Assembly (NCBI GenBank): GCA_035582835.1
Contig: JAYKAV010003100.1
Location: 304,316 to 368,315 of the forward strand
DNA: 64,000 bases
Source: Phoebastria nigripes
Taxonomy: Eukaryota; Chordata; Aves; Procellariiformes; Diomedeidae
Direction: 5' to 3'
In this document: positions 35,424-47,356 of the stretch, piece after piece
Numbering within the stretch: the first letter of the stretch is position 1
Layout of the letters: each line of letters starts with the position of its first letter
Notes under the pieces: generated by a model
The model's input: the letters and a program-made list of their open reading frames with translations, nothing else
Database searches by the model: none
Told to the model about the DNA's origin: nothing
Position numbers and translations under genes: made by a program

Positions 35424-36963
35424 GTAAGGCCTTTCNTAAACCATAGGTGAAACAAAAGACATAATGCTTCATATGAATTATAATTCTGTTTCCTCAGCAT
35501 GCAAACTCACTGTGTTATTTCTTTGGGTAGAAAAAGAAATCTTTCATCTATTTTATGTGTTGCTTATCCACTACAGTTTATTTAACAGGAATCACTATTG
35601 ATAACTTTATATAAATCACTGACCATGAAAAGTTTATAATTTAAATGTTTAGAAGGCACTCTTGTCAGCTCTCATGGTTACCATTGGAACCATATCACAT
35701 CAGAATAACTTTCTGCTGATGTACAGTTGTGGTTTTGATACATATGCAACAGTATACCCAATCAGAATAACAGCAGATTCTCCACCTTAAAAAAAACAAA
35801 AACAAAAAAACCCAAAAAACCCCCAACCAACTTCATAAGACTAATCAAATATTCACTTTTCCACTAAAACCAATAGTATATCATAAATACAGCTTCTAGT
35901 GTTGAAAAAAATCATTTAAACATTTTAAAAGCCCCATAAGTATTAGTAAAAAGTATTAGGTTCAGTAGGAATTCAAGAAAAAATATTTTTACACATCACA
36001 TTTCAGAGATGTGATTTGCATTTTAGTGTTATTCAGAGAGTACTTTTTTTTTTTCCCCTGTTCCTTGAAGAGGCTCATCCTACTTCATGTTTATGTGAAC
36101 CTAACACAATAACCCACAAATGTGGAGCATGTGGTCAATAAAATGGAATATAGAATTTGTTTTAAAAGACTTGCATTCCTTTTCTTAAGTTATCATTTAT
36201 AAAATATATCAAGTTAAGATGTCNTTTNCTTTTTTTTTTTTCCCCTCCTTTTTCTTCTTCATAACTGGTACCATTTTGGATCTTTATTTGAAAAATGCAG
36301 CTGTGATTTGATTTTGTGCCGTTGAGCTTCTCAATGTTAATTTCAGGACATTTATATGAAGGCAACTCTTCATACAAATTATGTCCTGGGCTGGTGTGTT
36401 AGATGACAATCACTTGTCCCTGAAATCAGTTTGTGATTTATTCTGCTATGAATTGCCAGGAGAAGACCTTGATATTGTAATGTTAGTATCTATTTTCCCT
36501 GTTTGTAAAGCCAACAAAACCCCATTTCTGCAAGTGACATTTTGTTGTCAAATAAGACATGCTAGTGCTGCTGCCTAAATTGTACGAAAGTAATGGATGA
36601 AAGTGTTAGTAAAATAATTACTTACAAGAGAATTCTTCGTTTGAATAGTTATCTGAAGTTATTAATGTTACTGCCACTGAGAAAAAAGATAAGTGCAGAA
36701 AATGCAGTGTAGATAAATTCTTCCAATTCATCTTCAGAATGAATCTGATGTGACTGATGCAATACTTTCCATATTGGAGAGTAAGCAAAACCAAAGTGGT
36801 TTTGTAATTGCGTGAGTTGCAGAGGTTCACCAAGTCAATCTCTACGGAACTTTACTGGATGGAATAAGAACTTTATGGAGGCTACTAAAAGCTGCAAACC
36901 TTGAGCTAATGTTTAGACTTTGCCTTTTGCACTTACCTTCACTGCAATTTATTATCCTTTTAG
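35424..36963 (+). other. ASPH intron
   Basis: Non-coding; contains two N sites inside a T/C run near 36224-36240. No further exon in phase was found. Confidence 0.7.
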
Positions 36964-37038
36964 AGCACAAGAATGCTGACATAGAATTGGAAGAGGGAAT
37001 TCAGTCTGTTCTTCATGAANCTCTCCATTCCCAGCCTG
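36964..37038 (+). CDS. ASPH: ASPH linker exon (IQSVLHE...)
   Basis: Acceptor ccttttag, donor CCTG|gtaatg, 75 bases, phase 1-1. It reads EHKNADIELEEGIQSVLHE, an N codon, then LHSQP. The IQSVLHE core corresponds to IQSLLHEMVHAEH of the human linker, a short amphipathic helix within an otherwise acidic coil. It extends the luminal linker shared by junctate and AspH. Confidence 0.92.
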
Positions 37039-37547
37039 GTAATGCATTAACACTTAGAAATTACTGAAGAATTTATAAATACTGCCATAGGCTAGACAAA
37101 TCTCAGAGTCTGGTTTTGGTATGCACTTAAAGTGCTTTTGCCTGCACAAAACATTCTAATCTGCTAATTTGTCATTTTCAAGAAAATTCAGAAAGTTCAG
37201 TCACCAAATCCTAAAACTGTGGCCTCTTACCCAGAGGTTTTTGGCAGCAGTAGCTCAAATCAGTCAGTTGACAAAAACTTCCTCAAAATACTGTGTAGAG
37301 TGCTAGAATGGGTAAACAGAGATTGTTTTTACTGTGGTTTTCTCCAGTAGCAAAGAAGGCACTGGCAAGTCAGTGCAGATACTTTGAGTTTATACTGCTG
37401 GAAGGTGCAGACAAGTCATCTATCCCCTCCCTGTCCCCTTTGGGGACAAGTTGAAAAACACGAAGGGTGTGCTGAAGACTGAATATGTGCTGCTAATAGA
37501 ATTTGCCAAAGAGTAGCTATTCTCTAACAATCTGTATTATTGATTAG
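37039..37547 (+). other. ASPH intron
   Basis: Non-coding; nothing else recognised. Confidence 0.75.
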
Positions 37548-37709
37548 GAGAGAGACACGAAGATGTAGATGGAAGTATAAATGACCAGTGGCAAGTGAAG
37601 GAAGAAATACATGGAGAAACTTTTGAAGATCCTACAACAGATGACTTGCTCAGAGAATTACAGAATGAAGTGCCAAAAGCATATGAGACACCAGACTCAG
37701 TTCAGAAAG
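37548..37709 (+). CDS. ASPH: ASPH linker exon, largest (54 codons)
   Basis: Acceptor ttgattag, donor AAAG|gtatca, 162 bases, phase 1-1. It opens GERHEDVDGSINDQWQVKEE and closes EVPKAYETPDSVQK, with a Glu/Asp-rich middle (FEDPTTDDLLRELQNE). Its position after the IQSVLHE exon corresponds to the human GEDLQQEDG... segment, but the bird sequence is diverged, as expected for a disordered acidic calcium-binding linker. Open frame, good splice sites and phase support it as a real exon. Confidence 0.88.
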
Positions 37710-38891
37710 GTATCAGAATGACTAAATGGATTTAAAATTAAATTTTGCCAACAATAAGAACAGACAAATGGAAATATGTCTCATTAAAAACTTGACTCGT
37801 AATTTCTACTTGCAATAGAGACTTAGCAAATGTCAACCACAGCAAGTATTATTTAGCAAATAAATATTTTTTAAATCAAAGTGGGATACTTTAATGCCAT
37901 GTGTTTTGGAATCCAGGTAACAATATATTATTGTTTACTTATTGCTTTCAACCAAACAAATTAATCTGTGCTCCAGGTATGCATATCTCCCTCAATAGAG
38001 GGACTTCTATAATATCTGTATGCAGTCTGCTTCTGGACTTTCTGGTTTATTAAACTAAATTTTAAGAGTGTATTAGCACAGCCTTTTGTAGACAGGCTTA
38101 TTCTCACTCTACTTGCCTTCTAATGTGGCTCTCTAAGAGAATTTTATACATGAACTATATTGCAAGTCCTGTTGAGAACGTAACATCATATAAAGAAGAT
38201 GCTCATATCCTGCTGCCTTGGGGCATTGACGGGATGATAAAAATTGTTTATAGTCAAAATATTAAAGCAGAATCATATGATCTAAATCCAACTTAGGGAA
38301 AATATTTCTGAANGCTTTTTCTCTGCAGTACTGAAAATTTTACATATATCTTAATACCTCTTTTTGAAAAACTCGTGTAATGGATGTCATCTAAAAGTTT
38401 TGATTGTTGGAAGTACACTGAGATTCTTTTTTCACAGCTCAAGTAATTCTTTTCAGTCTGGGTCTATTACACCTCCTTGTTTCTGTATCTCTTCTATTCA
38501 TCCACAGTGCAAGTAGAAGTAGGGGAATAGAGGAGAAATTAAAATTCCAGTTACTTTAAATCTTTAAAATTACTATTAAGAAGGCAAAGTGAATATGTTC
38601 TTCTTTCTTTACATTTACACAGAAATTTCTGTGGAGAGTCATCTTTTTTTGAGCAAATGTGTATAGAGTTTATGTGTGTATACACCTTCTCAGTATTATA
38701 TATAAGAATAAAATTATACATTTTATTCTTTCAATCTACATACATTATCTTGCTGGCATTAGAAGAAATTTGCTTAGAATTTCTGCTTAGAAATTTGACT
38801 CTATTCTTACATAATATTCTGTTACAGGGTTTGTGGTATCGTGTATTCATTTAAAAAATTTAAAATTTGTAAATACGTATTTGTTTCTCAG
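37710..38891 (+). other. ASPH intron
   Basis: Non-coding; nothing else recognised. Confidence 0.75.
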
Positions 38892-38951
38892 ATGCTGATC
38901 TTTTGGCAGATGATCTTGGAGCAATGGAGCCTGAACCATATGAAGCTCCAG
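38892..38951 (+). CDS. ASPH: ASPH linker exon (DADLLADDLG...EAP)
   Basis: Acceptor tttctcag, donor CCAG|gtataa, 60 bases, phase 1-1, encoding DADLLADDLGAMEPEPYEAP. Dense in Asp/Glu and ending EAP plus a split Gly. The next exon ends the same way (DPEAP-G), which hints at an old exon duplication. It corresponds roughly to the human ATDVDDRFETLEPE stretch. Confidence 0.88.
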
Positions 38952-40567
38952 GTATAATTTTGTTTTTCCAAACTCAGTAATATTGGTTTTCTGCCTAAAT
39001 GTAGCAAATTATATGAGAAAGCAAAATAGAAAAGGTTAGACTGGTTTAGTAATATATAATTTTGAAAATGTTTTTTTCTCCAAACAACTGTTCTTGATTG
39101 TCTTTGGATATTTTTACTCTGACTGAGATGACTGTATCATATTTGCTATTGCAAATGGTTCTTAAAAAGAACAGATGATAGGTATAGAAACTTTGCTTTC
39201 ATTGGTGCAAAAACTTCATTTTTACTTTTTTAGGTGTTTCTGGTTGTTGTGTATGATTGGGATCTGGATAGGCAAGAGATCTGAGGTTGTACAGTCTAAG
39301 AAAGTGAGAATGAGGTTTATTGCTTATATTACTACTGTCTTACAGTCTAGAATGCCAGGGTTCTTCTAGCTTATTATTCTTGGCATTAGTCAGAAACTTG
39401 TGTTCTCACATGGAACATGTCACCTTTCAGAAGCATCCAGTTTGTAACCTTTCCTTCAGGACTGTTTGTTTCTTTATGGATCAGAGAGCGAGTCAGCACC
39501 AAGGACTTCATTCTGAACTATCCTTGCACTGTCTCTCTATACAACCTAATTCATCTTTAAAGCTTTTTGAAATTTTGCCTGGACTAATCCAATTAGCTTA
39601 CAGTAATCTTCATATTGTGCTTGATATCACATACAATGACAAGCTCATCTTTCCCATTATGAAGAAACATTAGGTGGATATTACAGTTTCCCTGCTATCT
39701 GATAAGTATTTTTTTCTGGATGCTAATAATTCTTCTTTGTAGTACAGGCATCCTCTTCCATTTACATTAGACATTAATTTCTGTTTGGACTAGGCTTCTT
39801 ATCTTTGGCTCAATGTTAGTTCTGGACTTTACAGTCCTGTTTGATGCCAAATATGACAGAAAAATAATTTTATTTGTTTGATACAGCTAAAACTGCTTAT
39901 TCCTATCTTTGTGGGAGATTACTGCTTTCCAGTTACCGATTCGGAATCCAAGCTGCGGTGCTTCCAAAGTAAAACGATAGTTACTTTACCTTCAGTATCA
40001 TGTGTTGTCAGATGTATCATACTGAGTATATTAATAACACAATCACAAGGAATTGTAGTCACAGAGGAAAATAATCCACATATTTAGCTATGCAATGAAG
40101 AAAAGTAAATTGCTCTAAATCTGCAATGCCAGAAGCAAATGTACATATTTCTCAAGGTCCAAGTTCTGGCTCTTACCTTGTCTTCTGTAGATCATTACCA
40201 GTGGTCCTTCTGCACGTTAGTAAAGAAGCTACTTTAGAACTTTGAGGATAGGGGAAGATTACATTTTTATTCATATTAGAACAACTATTAAAAAATATTC
40301 ATGGAGACTAATGGCTCTTGTGGATTTAGTTTTCATACAGAGAGTATAACAGAGGACTAGAAGAGAGGGTGGCCCAACACCTTCCATTAGATTGCCATCT
40401 GTCAAGTTGCAAGTGTCTGTAAGGTTTTAATTTGTTGGTTTTCAACTAAGGAGCTACATTTGGCTATTGACAGACACATTATGGATGCAAGTTAAAATAA
40501 TCGAGTTTTAAAAATATTTCACATTTTTAATTTAAAAAATATTTCTTTTTTCATATTTAATTTACAG
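38952..40567 (+). other. ASPH intron
   Basis: Non-coding. A frame at 39320-39673 was judged chance: its composition is hydrophobic and unlike the linker, and its phase does not fit. Confidence 0.65.
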
Positions 40568-40624
40568 TTTCATATGAATATGATATGGATGTGGAAAAGA
40601 CAGTAAGTGATCCAGAAGCTCCAG
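40568..40624 (+). CDS. ASPH: ASPH linker exon (VSYEYDMDVEKTVS...)
   Basis: Acceptor aatttacag, donor CCAG|gtttgt, 57 bases, phase 1-1, encoding VSYEYDMDVEKTVSDPEAP. It aligns by eye with human VSHEETEHSYHVEETVSQ. The position +3 of the donor is t rather than a/g, a weaker site that could favour skipping. Loss of the exon keeps the frame. Confidence 0.88.
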
Positions 40625-41140
40625 GTTTGTAAATTTTCATGACTTCAGATTATAATATAATAACTTACACTTTTTTAAACATGCTTCAAAGTAATGTGTC
40701 ATATTGACTGTTCCGTCACAGTTTTATTTTCAAACAGTTTTTTGGGTAGTTTCAAATAAGCCTGATTTTTGCAGCTGTGTTACCATTACAGTTGTGAACA
40801 CAACACTCCNTGAATCCAATCCACAAATACTTAACATAAATATCTTGTTCTGTCAGGAGTCTTCCAGTCTAATCAATGGATTGTCTAAGACCTATTTGTA
40901 TTCCTAATTTTAAGCCTAAATACAAATATGCATGAACTTATTATATTGTGTGACTTACGGTGTAGCTTCTAGATGTGTTTTACAATCCAGCTGTCACTTC
41001 CAAATAAAACATTGTAATATTAACTCAGTATGTTTTAGTTCTGTTACTCTTGAGCTAAATATGTGACCTTTTTAACTTCTTTTGTGCTATTTAGCTGTTG
41101 CATGAAAATTTGATTAGAATATAAAATATTTATGTTTAAG
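40625..41140 (+). other. ASPH intron
   Basis: Non-coding; nothing else recognised. Confidence 0.75.
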
Positions 41141-41185
41141 GTGACTCTGAGCTAATGCAAGAAGATGCTATTGAACATTACACAG
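41141..41185 (+). CDS. ASPH: ASPH linker exon (GDSELMQEDAIEHYT)
   Basis: Acceptor gtttaag, donor ACAG|gtacag, 45 bases, phase 1-1, encoding GDSELMQEDAIEHYT. It occupies the place of human DCNQDMEEMMSEQ. The acceptor ends aag rather than cag and has an A-rich tract upstream, so usage may be partial. Confidence 0.83.
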
Positions 41186-41922
41186 GTACAGTCCAAAGTC
41201 TTATTTCATTATATTGAAGTTTCATTGAATTTTGGCCCCAAACCAGGCCAAAAAAACCCCAAAACATTGGAGCTCATAGATAGCATCAGTTCCTTAGTTA
41301 TTACATCTATATTTTTATTTATGTTCTGAAAAAATANGAAGATCTACATGAATACTACTTTTCTGTAATGTCAGCCAAATGGGCAGAATAATATTTTGAG
41401 GGTTAAATTTGCAGGAGAAAGGATGTTTGTATTTTAAATTGCATAGAAATGTTTCTGTGGATGAAAAGTAATTTGAATTCGCCAAAGATGTTGAAGTTAG
41501 TGTGATAACTGTCAGGAAAAAAAGTAGTATCTCTAAAAAATTTTTTTTAAAAAGCAAGCAAGCCATAACAAACGGATTCCGAAATTCCACTGTAGAAGTT
41601 TGCTGTATATAGAAATTATTTCTGAGTATTTCCATTCTGAATTGTAGGTAATTTGTAGGTGATTTCATGAACTGTATAAGAAAAGCCTACTGATAGTGCT
41701 TTATCTTTTTTAAGTTTATCTTGTGATGCCAAAAAATGATTCAGTTCTTTTCACAGGATCTTTTAGAAACTTCATCTTTGTTGAACTCTTATTAACTTTA
41801 ATGCAGTATAAAGTACTGTAGTTTTGAATATCTTTTTTGTCCTGAATAAACTTGACACTGTATTATTTGTGTGTATTTATTGTCTTAAAAATCATATTGA
41901 TTTTTTTTTTTTCTTTAAACAG
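41186..41922 (+). other. ASPH intron
   Basis: Non-coding, with a T tract leading into the next acceptor. Confidence 0.75.
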
Positions 41923-41958
41923 AGGATAGAGTGCATGGAGATGATAATGAAGACCATG
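41923..41958 (+). CDS. ASPH: ASPH linker micro-exon (EDRVHGDDNEDH)
   Basis: Acceptor ttaaacag preceded by a long T run, donor CATG|gtatga, 36 bases, phase 1-1, encoding EDRVHGDDNEDH. It resembles human VEDERLHHDTDD. At 36 bases it is the smallest linker exon in the window. Confidence 0.85.
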
Positions 41959-44900
41959 GTATGACAACTGCTATATTTAATGACATGACAGTATCAAAGT
42001 CTTTCATTAATATGAAAGTGAAATTACTTTGTCTTAAAATTTTCCATGCTGCCACATTACTTTGCAAGTTCTCAGTTAAGGTTTTTGTTTGGGGTTTTTT
42101 TGTGTTTGGGTTTTTTTGTTGTTTTTTTTTTTTTTTTTAATGTTCAAACCCTATGTGTATGTAAGCAATCAATTGGTCTTTAACACTGGAACAGGTGTAG
42201 AGTATGTGTATAGGTTGTATTCCCATATTTGTCCTCTTTGTCATACTTTGTGCTTATGTGGCATAAGAATGTTGAAGACTTTGCATGCCCTTTCTCTTAT
42301 GAAACCCTGGCCAACTCAGCTGTGGTTCATTGCATCTGTATAGCTCAGTGTTACCTTTTCATCTTGTCCATAACTACCAGTTCTTTGGAGATTACTCTGT
42401 TTTAGTTTGATTTGGTTAATGATTTGCTAACGATTGCTGAGACCAAATGAAAAAGTAAACGAGAAGACGACTACTGGTCACAGTCTTGAAACAAAGGTAT
42501 GTGGTTGTGATTCCTTCTGTGAGATCCTTCTGGGGGACTACCATACTTCAGAGGAAGTTAAGCATATCTTCAAAGCACTCTTGTTTATTTTCCATGTTTA
42601 TGTAACCTGAGCAAAGGACAGCGATTCTTAACTTCAAAATATTTGAGGCAGAAAACCTTGTGGTTCATTCTTTGTCATCGGGAGGGAAATTCTGACATCC
42701 ACCTTTGGGATAGAAGTCAAAATCCCATTGAAGGACTTTCAGTGGCCCAAAGGTGTATTCAGCCCTTAGTTCATGTCTTTGTCAGTCTGCAGAAAAGAAT
42801 TTGCCTCAGCTATGATGCCCTTGACAAAATGTGTCAGCATCAATAGGACAGAAAAGCAAGAGAGACCTAGCTTTTTCCCTGAGCTTATTGTTTCCTCTCC
42901 TTTCCCGGAGATACTTATTTTACAGTCAGTTCCTAATCAAGAATCACTTCTCCTGCTTCTCACACCTAGATATGAAGGAGAAGTGCAACTTTTAATCTTT
43001 ACTTTTCATGCTCCTTCATATGTAGTGGTGACATGAACAGAGAACCCTTCCACGGTCCCTGCCCTCGGGAAGAGTCATCTATACCTGCTTTTGGAGTAAG
43101 ATGATCGTGGAGTTTCCCAAAGTAATTTGCGTCAGTTTTCCATAGAATCAGTTCCAAAACCATTTCATATTCTGCAATCTCTTCTGGCCCTGGCACAATA
43201 ACAGTGAATCACTCTATTTCGTGAGTAGTTCATGTGCTTTGGCAAGCAGTGGTTTCATGTGCGATTGCTACTGTGTGCTGCAATGAGAGTTTTAAATAGT
43301 ATCAGATAAATCAGATTTAGGTTTTTTCTACTCTTTCTTTACTATTCCAAATCCTCTGATTAGGCTGATGAAGACAATAGGAAGTTCCATTCTTTTTCTC
43401 AAAAGGAAATCCCAAGGTAGGTGGTGATTGTCAAAAAATTATTATTCTTGGCTACTAGATTGCCAGGCTTTTTTATGCAGCGAATTATGCCTGCAGTTCA
43501 ACATAATCCATGACAAACTGCTTTTCTCTTGATAAAAGTTCACCTTTTCATGGCAGAATTTTGCCTTGCTTCCAAGTTTTCCCTTCAAGACATTCTGGTT
43601 ATGAGAGAAAGCACAATGCTTCCTTTGTACTTTTTAGAGGATTTTCATTTGAGAGCTCCAGCCTGGAGCAGTGTAGAAGAAAAAGACCAGTTGGATGAGG
43701 CATTGAGTGTTCTTGGCATTTGCAAGATTTGGTTGAAATTTTTTTTTTTTTTTTTTTTTTAATTCCCCCCTATCTTGAAAGTTACATGAAGTTACAAAGT
43801 TATTTGGAATTTCACTGTTTGTTCTAAGGGCAGACCTGTGTACCGGCACCCTTATTTCTAGGCACTCGTTGGTGTCTCAGAAATAACCAGAGAAAATAAT
43901 CAGAAATTGCTATCAGGATCCCTACAAAAGATGAGACACACCACTGGAGAAGATGGTCTAATTACACTCAGACTTATAAGCTCATCTTATGTTGTCAGTT
44001 CTTTAAGGTTTGAGCTAACCAGCCTACCATGGATATCTCTGAAGATGTGCTGAAAGATGTGAGGCCGTCTTTCTGTGACACGCTATTTTTTCCTTCAGAG
44101 TTCAGTCTATGGAGTTTCAGGGCATGGGAAGTGTAATTGCCCATGAATGTGTGCTAGACACCATTTTAGCAGTTGTAGTACCTAGTTTTCATCCCTGTTG
44201 TCTCCTGGCCCATCTTTCTTGTACCTTTTGACGTGGTTTTGGTTGGATCGAAAATGAAACAGTTTTGCTCTTTTTCTGGAGAAGAGAGTTTTTAGCACCT
44301 GTTTTCTAAAGTCAAAGAAGGGATGGAGGGCATCATGGAAATCTGAAATTCTTTCTTTCAAATGTAAAGCTTATGTTTTTGACATTAGTTCNAAAACTGC
44401 AGTTCACATCCACAAGAAGATTCACTTCAAAGCTTTAGGTGCAAATGTCTAAGAAATCCGCAGAAGTATAAACTTCTCTATTCTAGAGTCAATGTATCTT
44501 CTCCATCTCTATCAGATGTGTTTCCCCTCTTCTGGCAGACCCTCTCATGTAGTATTTTCTCCAGTCCTGGTGCTTCCTAGAATTCTTGGAAAGCTGAGAG
44601 GGCAGTGCCAAGATGCTTGTTGGCCAGAGGAGTTCAGTTTCTTTTCTGACTCTTGCTTTGTATGACTTGGTTCTTAATTCAGATGAGCGACCAGCTCTAA
44701 TAGGATTGCAGTTCCTGTAATCACTTCTACCTTGCATGGTGTCGGGAGAAACTGAAGACCTATGGTAGGCTGCACCCACTTTGTGTGTCTAGCACATTGA
44801 AAGGAACCGTTTCTCCATACCTTCTGCAGTTATTGCTAATGCTAAAAATTCTTTAGTTGAAATGAGTGTATGTGCCCACAGTGAAGTATGTAAATGGATT

Positions 44901-45715
44901 GATCATGTAACTTGGAATACAGAAACTAAGTTATTGTAAACAACTTTCAGTTATGAAGAGTTTTATACAGTTTGTAGCAGTGAAACATGAGAAAGAAGTC
45001 GAGATTTTCGTTAGAAATGGAGGAGTTCTGGATGTTTTTTTAAGAATGTGCTGTAAAAACTTTTTTTTTTTAAAGGGATGGAGAGGGAGACAAGTGACTA
45101 TTAGTGCCTTTTAAGATAAAACAGTAGTAGAAAGATTTTGTTTTTCTAAAAATCTTATGTAAATAACCTTTTTCAGATGAGGGTTAGTACCTGTTAAGAC
45201 AGTGAAATTATCCAAAACACTGGNTGAACATTGAACTTCTTTTGTTCTAAAATTCACGATAAATGTATATTGAAAATTCAGACAATTAGCAAAGATAGCA
45301 TTTTGTCTATTTTCAGACATTATCTAAAGTAATGAATGTTCTTAACCTATTTCTTCTTCAGAGTTACAAAAATTAGACTGGCTCTTTACTCAAAGATTAG
45401 GAGTGTAGGTGAATTATAACAATTATACAGAATGATAGCTTTATTGTTGTCATTGTTTTCAGTATTTCATCTGTGTGTATAGAAATCCTTGAAATTCCAG
45501 CATTATGTTCACATTCGGTATTTATTTTATGTCTAGAATTTCTACTACAAGCTCCAGTAAAGGTTCATGTATCTATTCAGGCCCCCAAAACTGGAGAAAG
45601 TCTTTGAGGGCTTTGCATTTATCAGTAAAGAAATGAACTGGATGCTTAACAAACAAATTTTTAGGATACTTCATGCGTATCAACCACCCAGGAACTTTTT
45701 CTTCTTTCCTTTCAG
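41959..45715 (+). other. ASPH intron with an atypical, less AT-rich block (about 42.45-44.80 kb)
   Basis: A long T tract lies at 42121-42138. From about 42450 to 44800 the base composition becomes more balanced than in neighbouring introns, and frames with mixed composition appear on both strands (for example 42643-42846 +, 43529-43762 +, 44489-44779 -). None contains a recognisable domain or sits between usable splice sites in phase 1, so no gene is called. It could be an ancient, unclassified transposon or ERV relic. A T tract of about 20 bases is at 43740-43760. Confidence 0.5.
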
Positions 45716-45754
45716 AACCAAAACATGAAAAGCAGACTGAGACTCAAGATACAG
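45716..45754 (+). CDS. ASPH: ASPH linker exon (EPKHEKQTETQDT)
   Basis: Acceptor cctttcag, donor ACAG|gtatat, 39 bases, phase 1-1, encoding EPKHEKQTETQDT. It is more neutral or basic than its neighbours. The donor is followed at once by a TA/TG microsatellite, an unusual context that may affect recognition. No clear human counterpart was recalled, so identity rests on phase, splice sites and location. Confidence 0.8.
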
Positions 45755-45852
45755 GTATATACATATATATATGTGTGTGTATGTGTATGTGTGTGGGTGG
45801 GGTGTGTATACACTCCCACACACATCCCCCCATGTATGTATATTTATGTATA
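45755..45852. repeat. TA/TG-CA microsatellite starting at an exon donor site
   Basis: Begins within the donor (gtatatacatatatatatgt) and continues as TG and TATG units, then 'gtgggtggggtgtgtatacac' paired with 'tcccacacacatccccc'. The G-rich and C-rich halves are partly complementary and can fold into a hairpin close to the 5' splice site. Confidence 0.85.
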
Positions 45853-46785
45853 TGGAGCATATTAGAAAATCTGTTTCACAAGTAATTAAAGTAGAAATAC
45901 CTCTAAAATAAATGTTATTTAGAATATAAATGATTCTCAAAATCAGAGAAATANTTTGGTAAAGTTAGCATAAAAATCATTAACTTAATCTTGCTATTTA
46001 TATATTGGAATATGTAATCTGTGTGATCTTCAATCATGATATGTTGCCAATTATGGCAAAGGTGCATTACAGTCTGTGTAGTTATAAAGTTAGGTTTTTG
46101 ACTATGAACTGAGACACCTTCTTTTAATATAACATCCTTGAGGATTCATCTTTAAAGTCTCAANTGACACAAAGTGGGGCATGTGAGGCTTATTGTGGAC
46201 ATTTGGAACACAGTNGTTCAGCATAGACACTCAACCTGCTGCCTGCCGTGAGCCTTGCTCATAACCTTGTAACCAGTGCTTAAGATCATTCAAAATTTAC
46301 AGGCTGTCAATACTAGCTCTGCTTTGATGCATACTTTTTGCTAGTGGCTTTGTCTTATTAGCAGAAGCAATTAAAAAAATTATTTGTCTGCAGTCCTCTC
46401 TCTGGATCCTATGTACTTTGTTGTCTTGAAATACCAGCTCTTTTGAGAGTCATCTCAGACAGCTGATTGAAAAAGACACAATTGTTTAGTTTAGAATGAA
46501 GTCAAGAAATTCTCTAGTGTAAATAAATTGTAACTATCTGTTTTGTCACCTTTGTGATCATAAGCTTAAGAGGACAGTCAAATGAGTTAAAAGGTACCAT
46601 ATTCAAAGAAAATAAAAATAATTTATTTTTCCATGGAATCCATAATTTAAGTTGAAGAACTTGCTCACTGTCCTTCAAGAAGGAAAGTAGGACCCACCAT
46701 GGCATTGCATGTTTATCCAAATAAAAAGACTTTCAAAGTAAAAGATTATAGGGTTTTTTTGTTTGTTTTTTAATATATCTGGCAG
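45853..46785 (+). other. ASPH intron
   Basis: Non-coding; nothing else recognised. Confidence 0.7.
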
Positions 46786-46835
46786 ATGGAGTTGATGCTG
46801 CAAAAGATGAAAGTGGGAGTACGGATTATGCTTAG
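46786..46835 (+). CDS. ASPH: Possible ASPH exon with in-frame stop (DGVDAAKDESGSTDYA)
   Basis: Acceptor atctggcag behind a long T-rich tract; read in phase 1 it gives DGVDAAKDESGSTDYA and then TAG. The composition and splice phase suit the linker, but no good donor precedes the stop and no AATAAA was seen in the next 300 bases. Weak donors inside (gtggga at 46813 or gtacgg at 46819) would give in-frame exons of 27 or 33 bases. It may be a poison exon, a weak cassette or a decoy. Confidence 0.45.
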
Positions 46836-47148
46836 AAGGATTAAGGAGTGTTTTTAAAATTTCAGTTTTTAAAGTTACTGTGTCTTAATCCAAACAACAT
46901 TTGTTCAGAAGGTACAATTTTTAAATATTTACCTAATGAATACAGCAGTTCTTTAGTGAAACGGAAGAAAATTTAAGAAGTAATTTCTTTTTTCCCTCAA
47001 ATTCATCCAAGTTCCTGTTTGTTTATAGCAATTTACTGTTCACAGTTAAACATGTCTGTGTGCTAGCTATGTTCTTTTTTGTTGTATGTAAGTTTTCATC
47101 AGTTGAGGGCTTGACTTCATTATTGCTCTGAATTGAATGTTTTCTTAG
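46836..47148 (+). other. ASPH intron
   Basis: Non-coding; no poly(A) hexamer of AATAAA type seen. Confidence 0.65.
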
Positions 47149-47193
47149 CTGTTGAGGAACTTCTGGAGGAGGTGAATGAAGCCACGGAGCCAG
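47149..47193 (+). CDS. ASPH: ASPH linker exon (AVEELLEEVNEATEP)
   Basis: Acceptor tttcttag, donor CCAG|gtatat, 45 bases, phase 1-1, encoding AVEELLEEVNEATEP, a strongly acidic, helix-prone segment. It is separated from the next exon by only 121 bases, by far the shortest intron here. Confidence 0.88.
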
Positions 47194-47314
47194 GTATATA
47201 TTTTGTAATTGTGATCTTAAAGTGTTTTGATGAAATATACATATTTTGAAATTTGATCTAAAAAAAAAAAAAAGTTCATTATATACTTTATTCTTTTTAT
47301 ACTTTCTCTTATAG

Positions 47315-47356
47315 ATGAAATTATTGAAGATTTTNATATTGATAAAGAGCTGTCAG
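47315..47356 (+). CDS. ASPH: ASPH linker exon (DEIIEDF...DKELS)
   Basis: Acceptor ctcttatag, donor TCAG|gtatga, 42 bases, phase 1-1, encoding DEIIEDF, an N codon, then IDKELS. It is acidic like its neighbour 121 bases upstream. An antisense CR1 begins about 110 bases after its donor. Confidence 0.86.

Noticed and set aside
36441..36480. Possible exon after 'tgccag' reading GEDLDIV
   Set aside because: No donor in phase and the following residues turn hydrophobic; it does not continue the linker pattern.
39320..39673. 117-codon plus-strand frame between linker exons
   Set aside because: Hydrophobic and Cys/His-containing, unlike the acidic linker, and not bounded by phase-compatible sites.
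41315..41668. 117-codon minus-strand frame
   Set aside because: Antisense to ASPH in an AT-rich intron; no motif.
43370..43390. Possible exon after 'gattag' with GATGAAGAC
   Set aside because: In phase 1 it meets a TGA at once.
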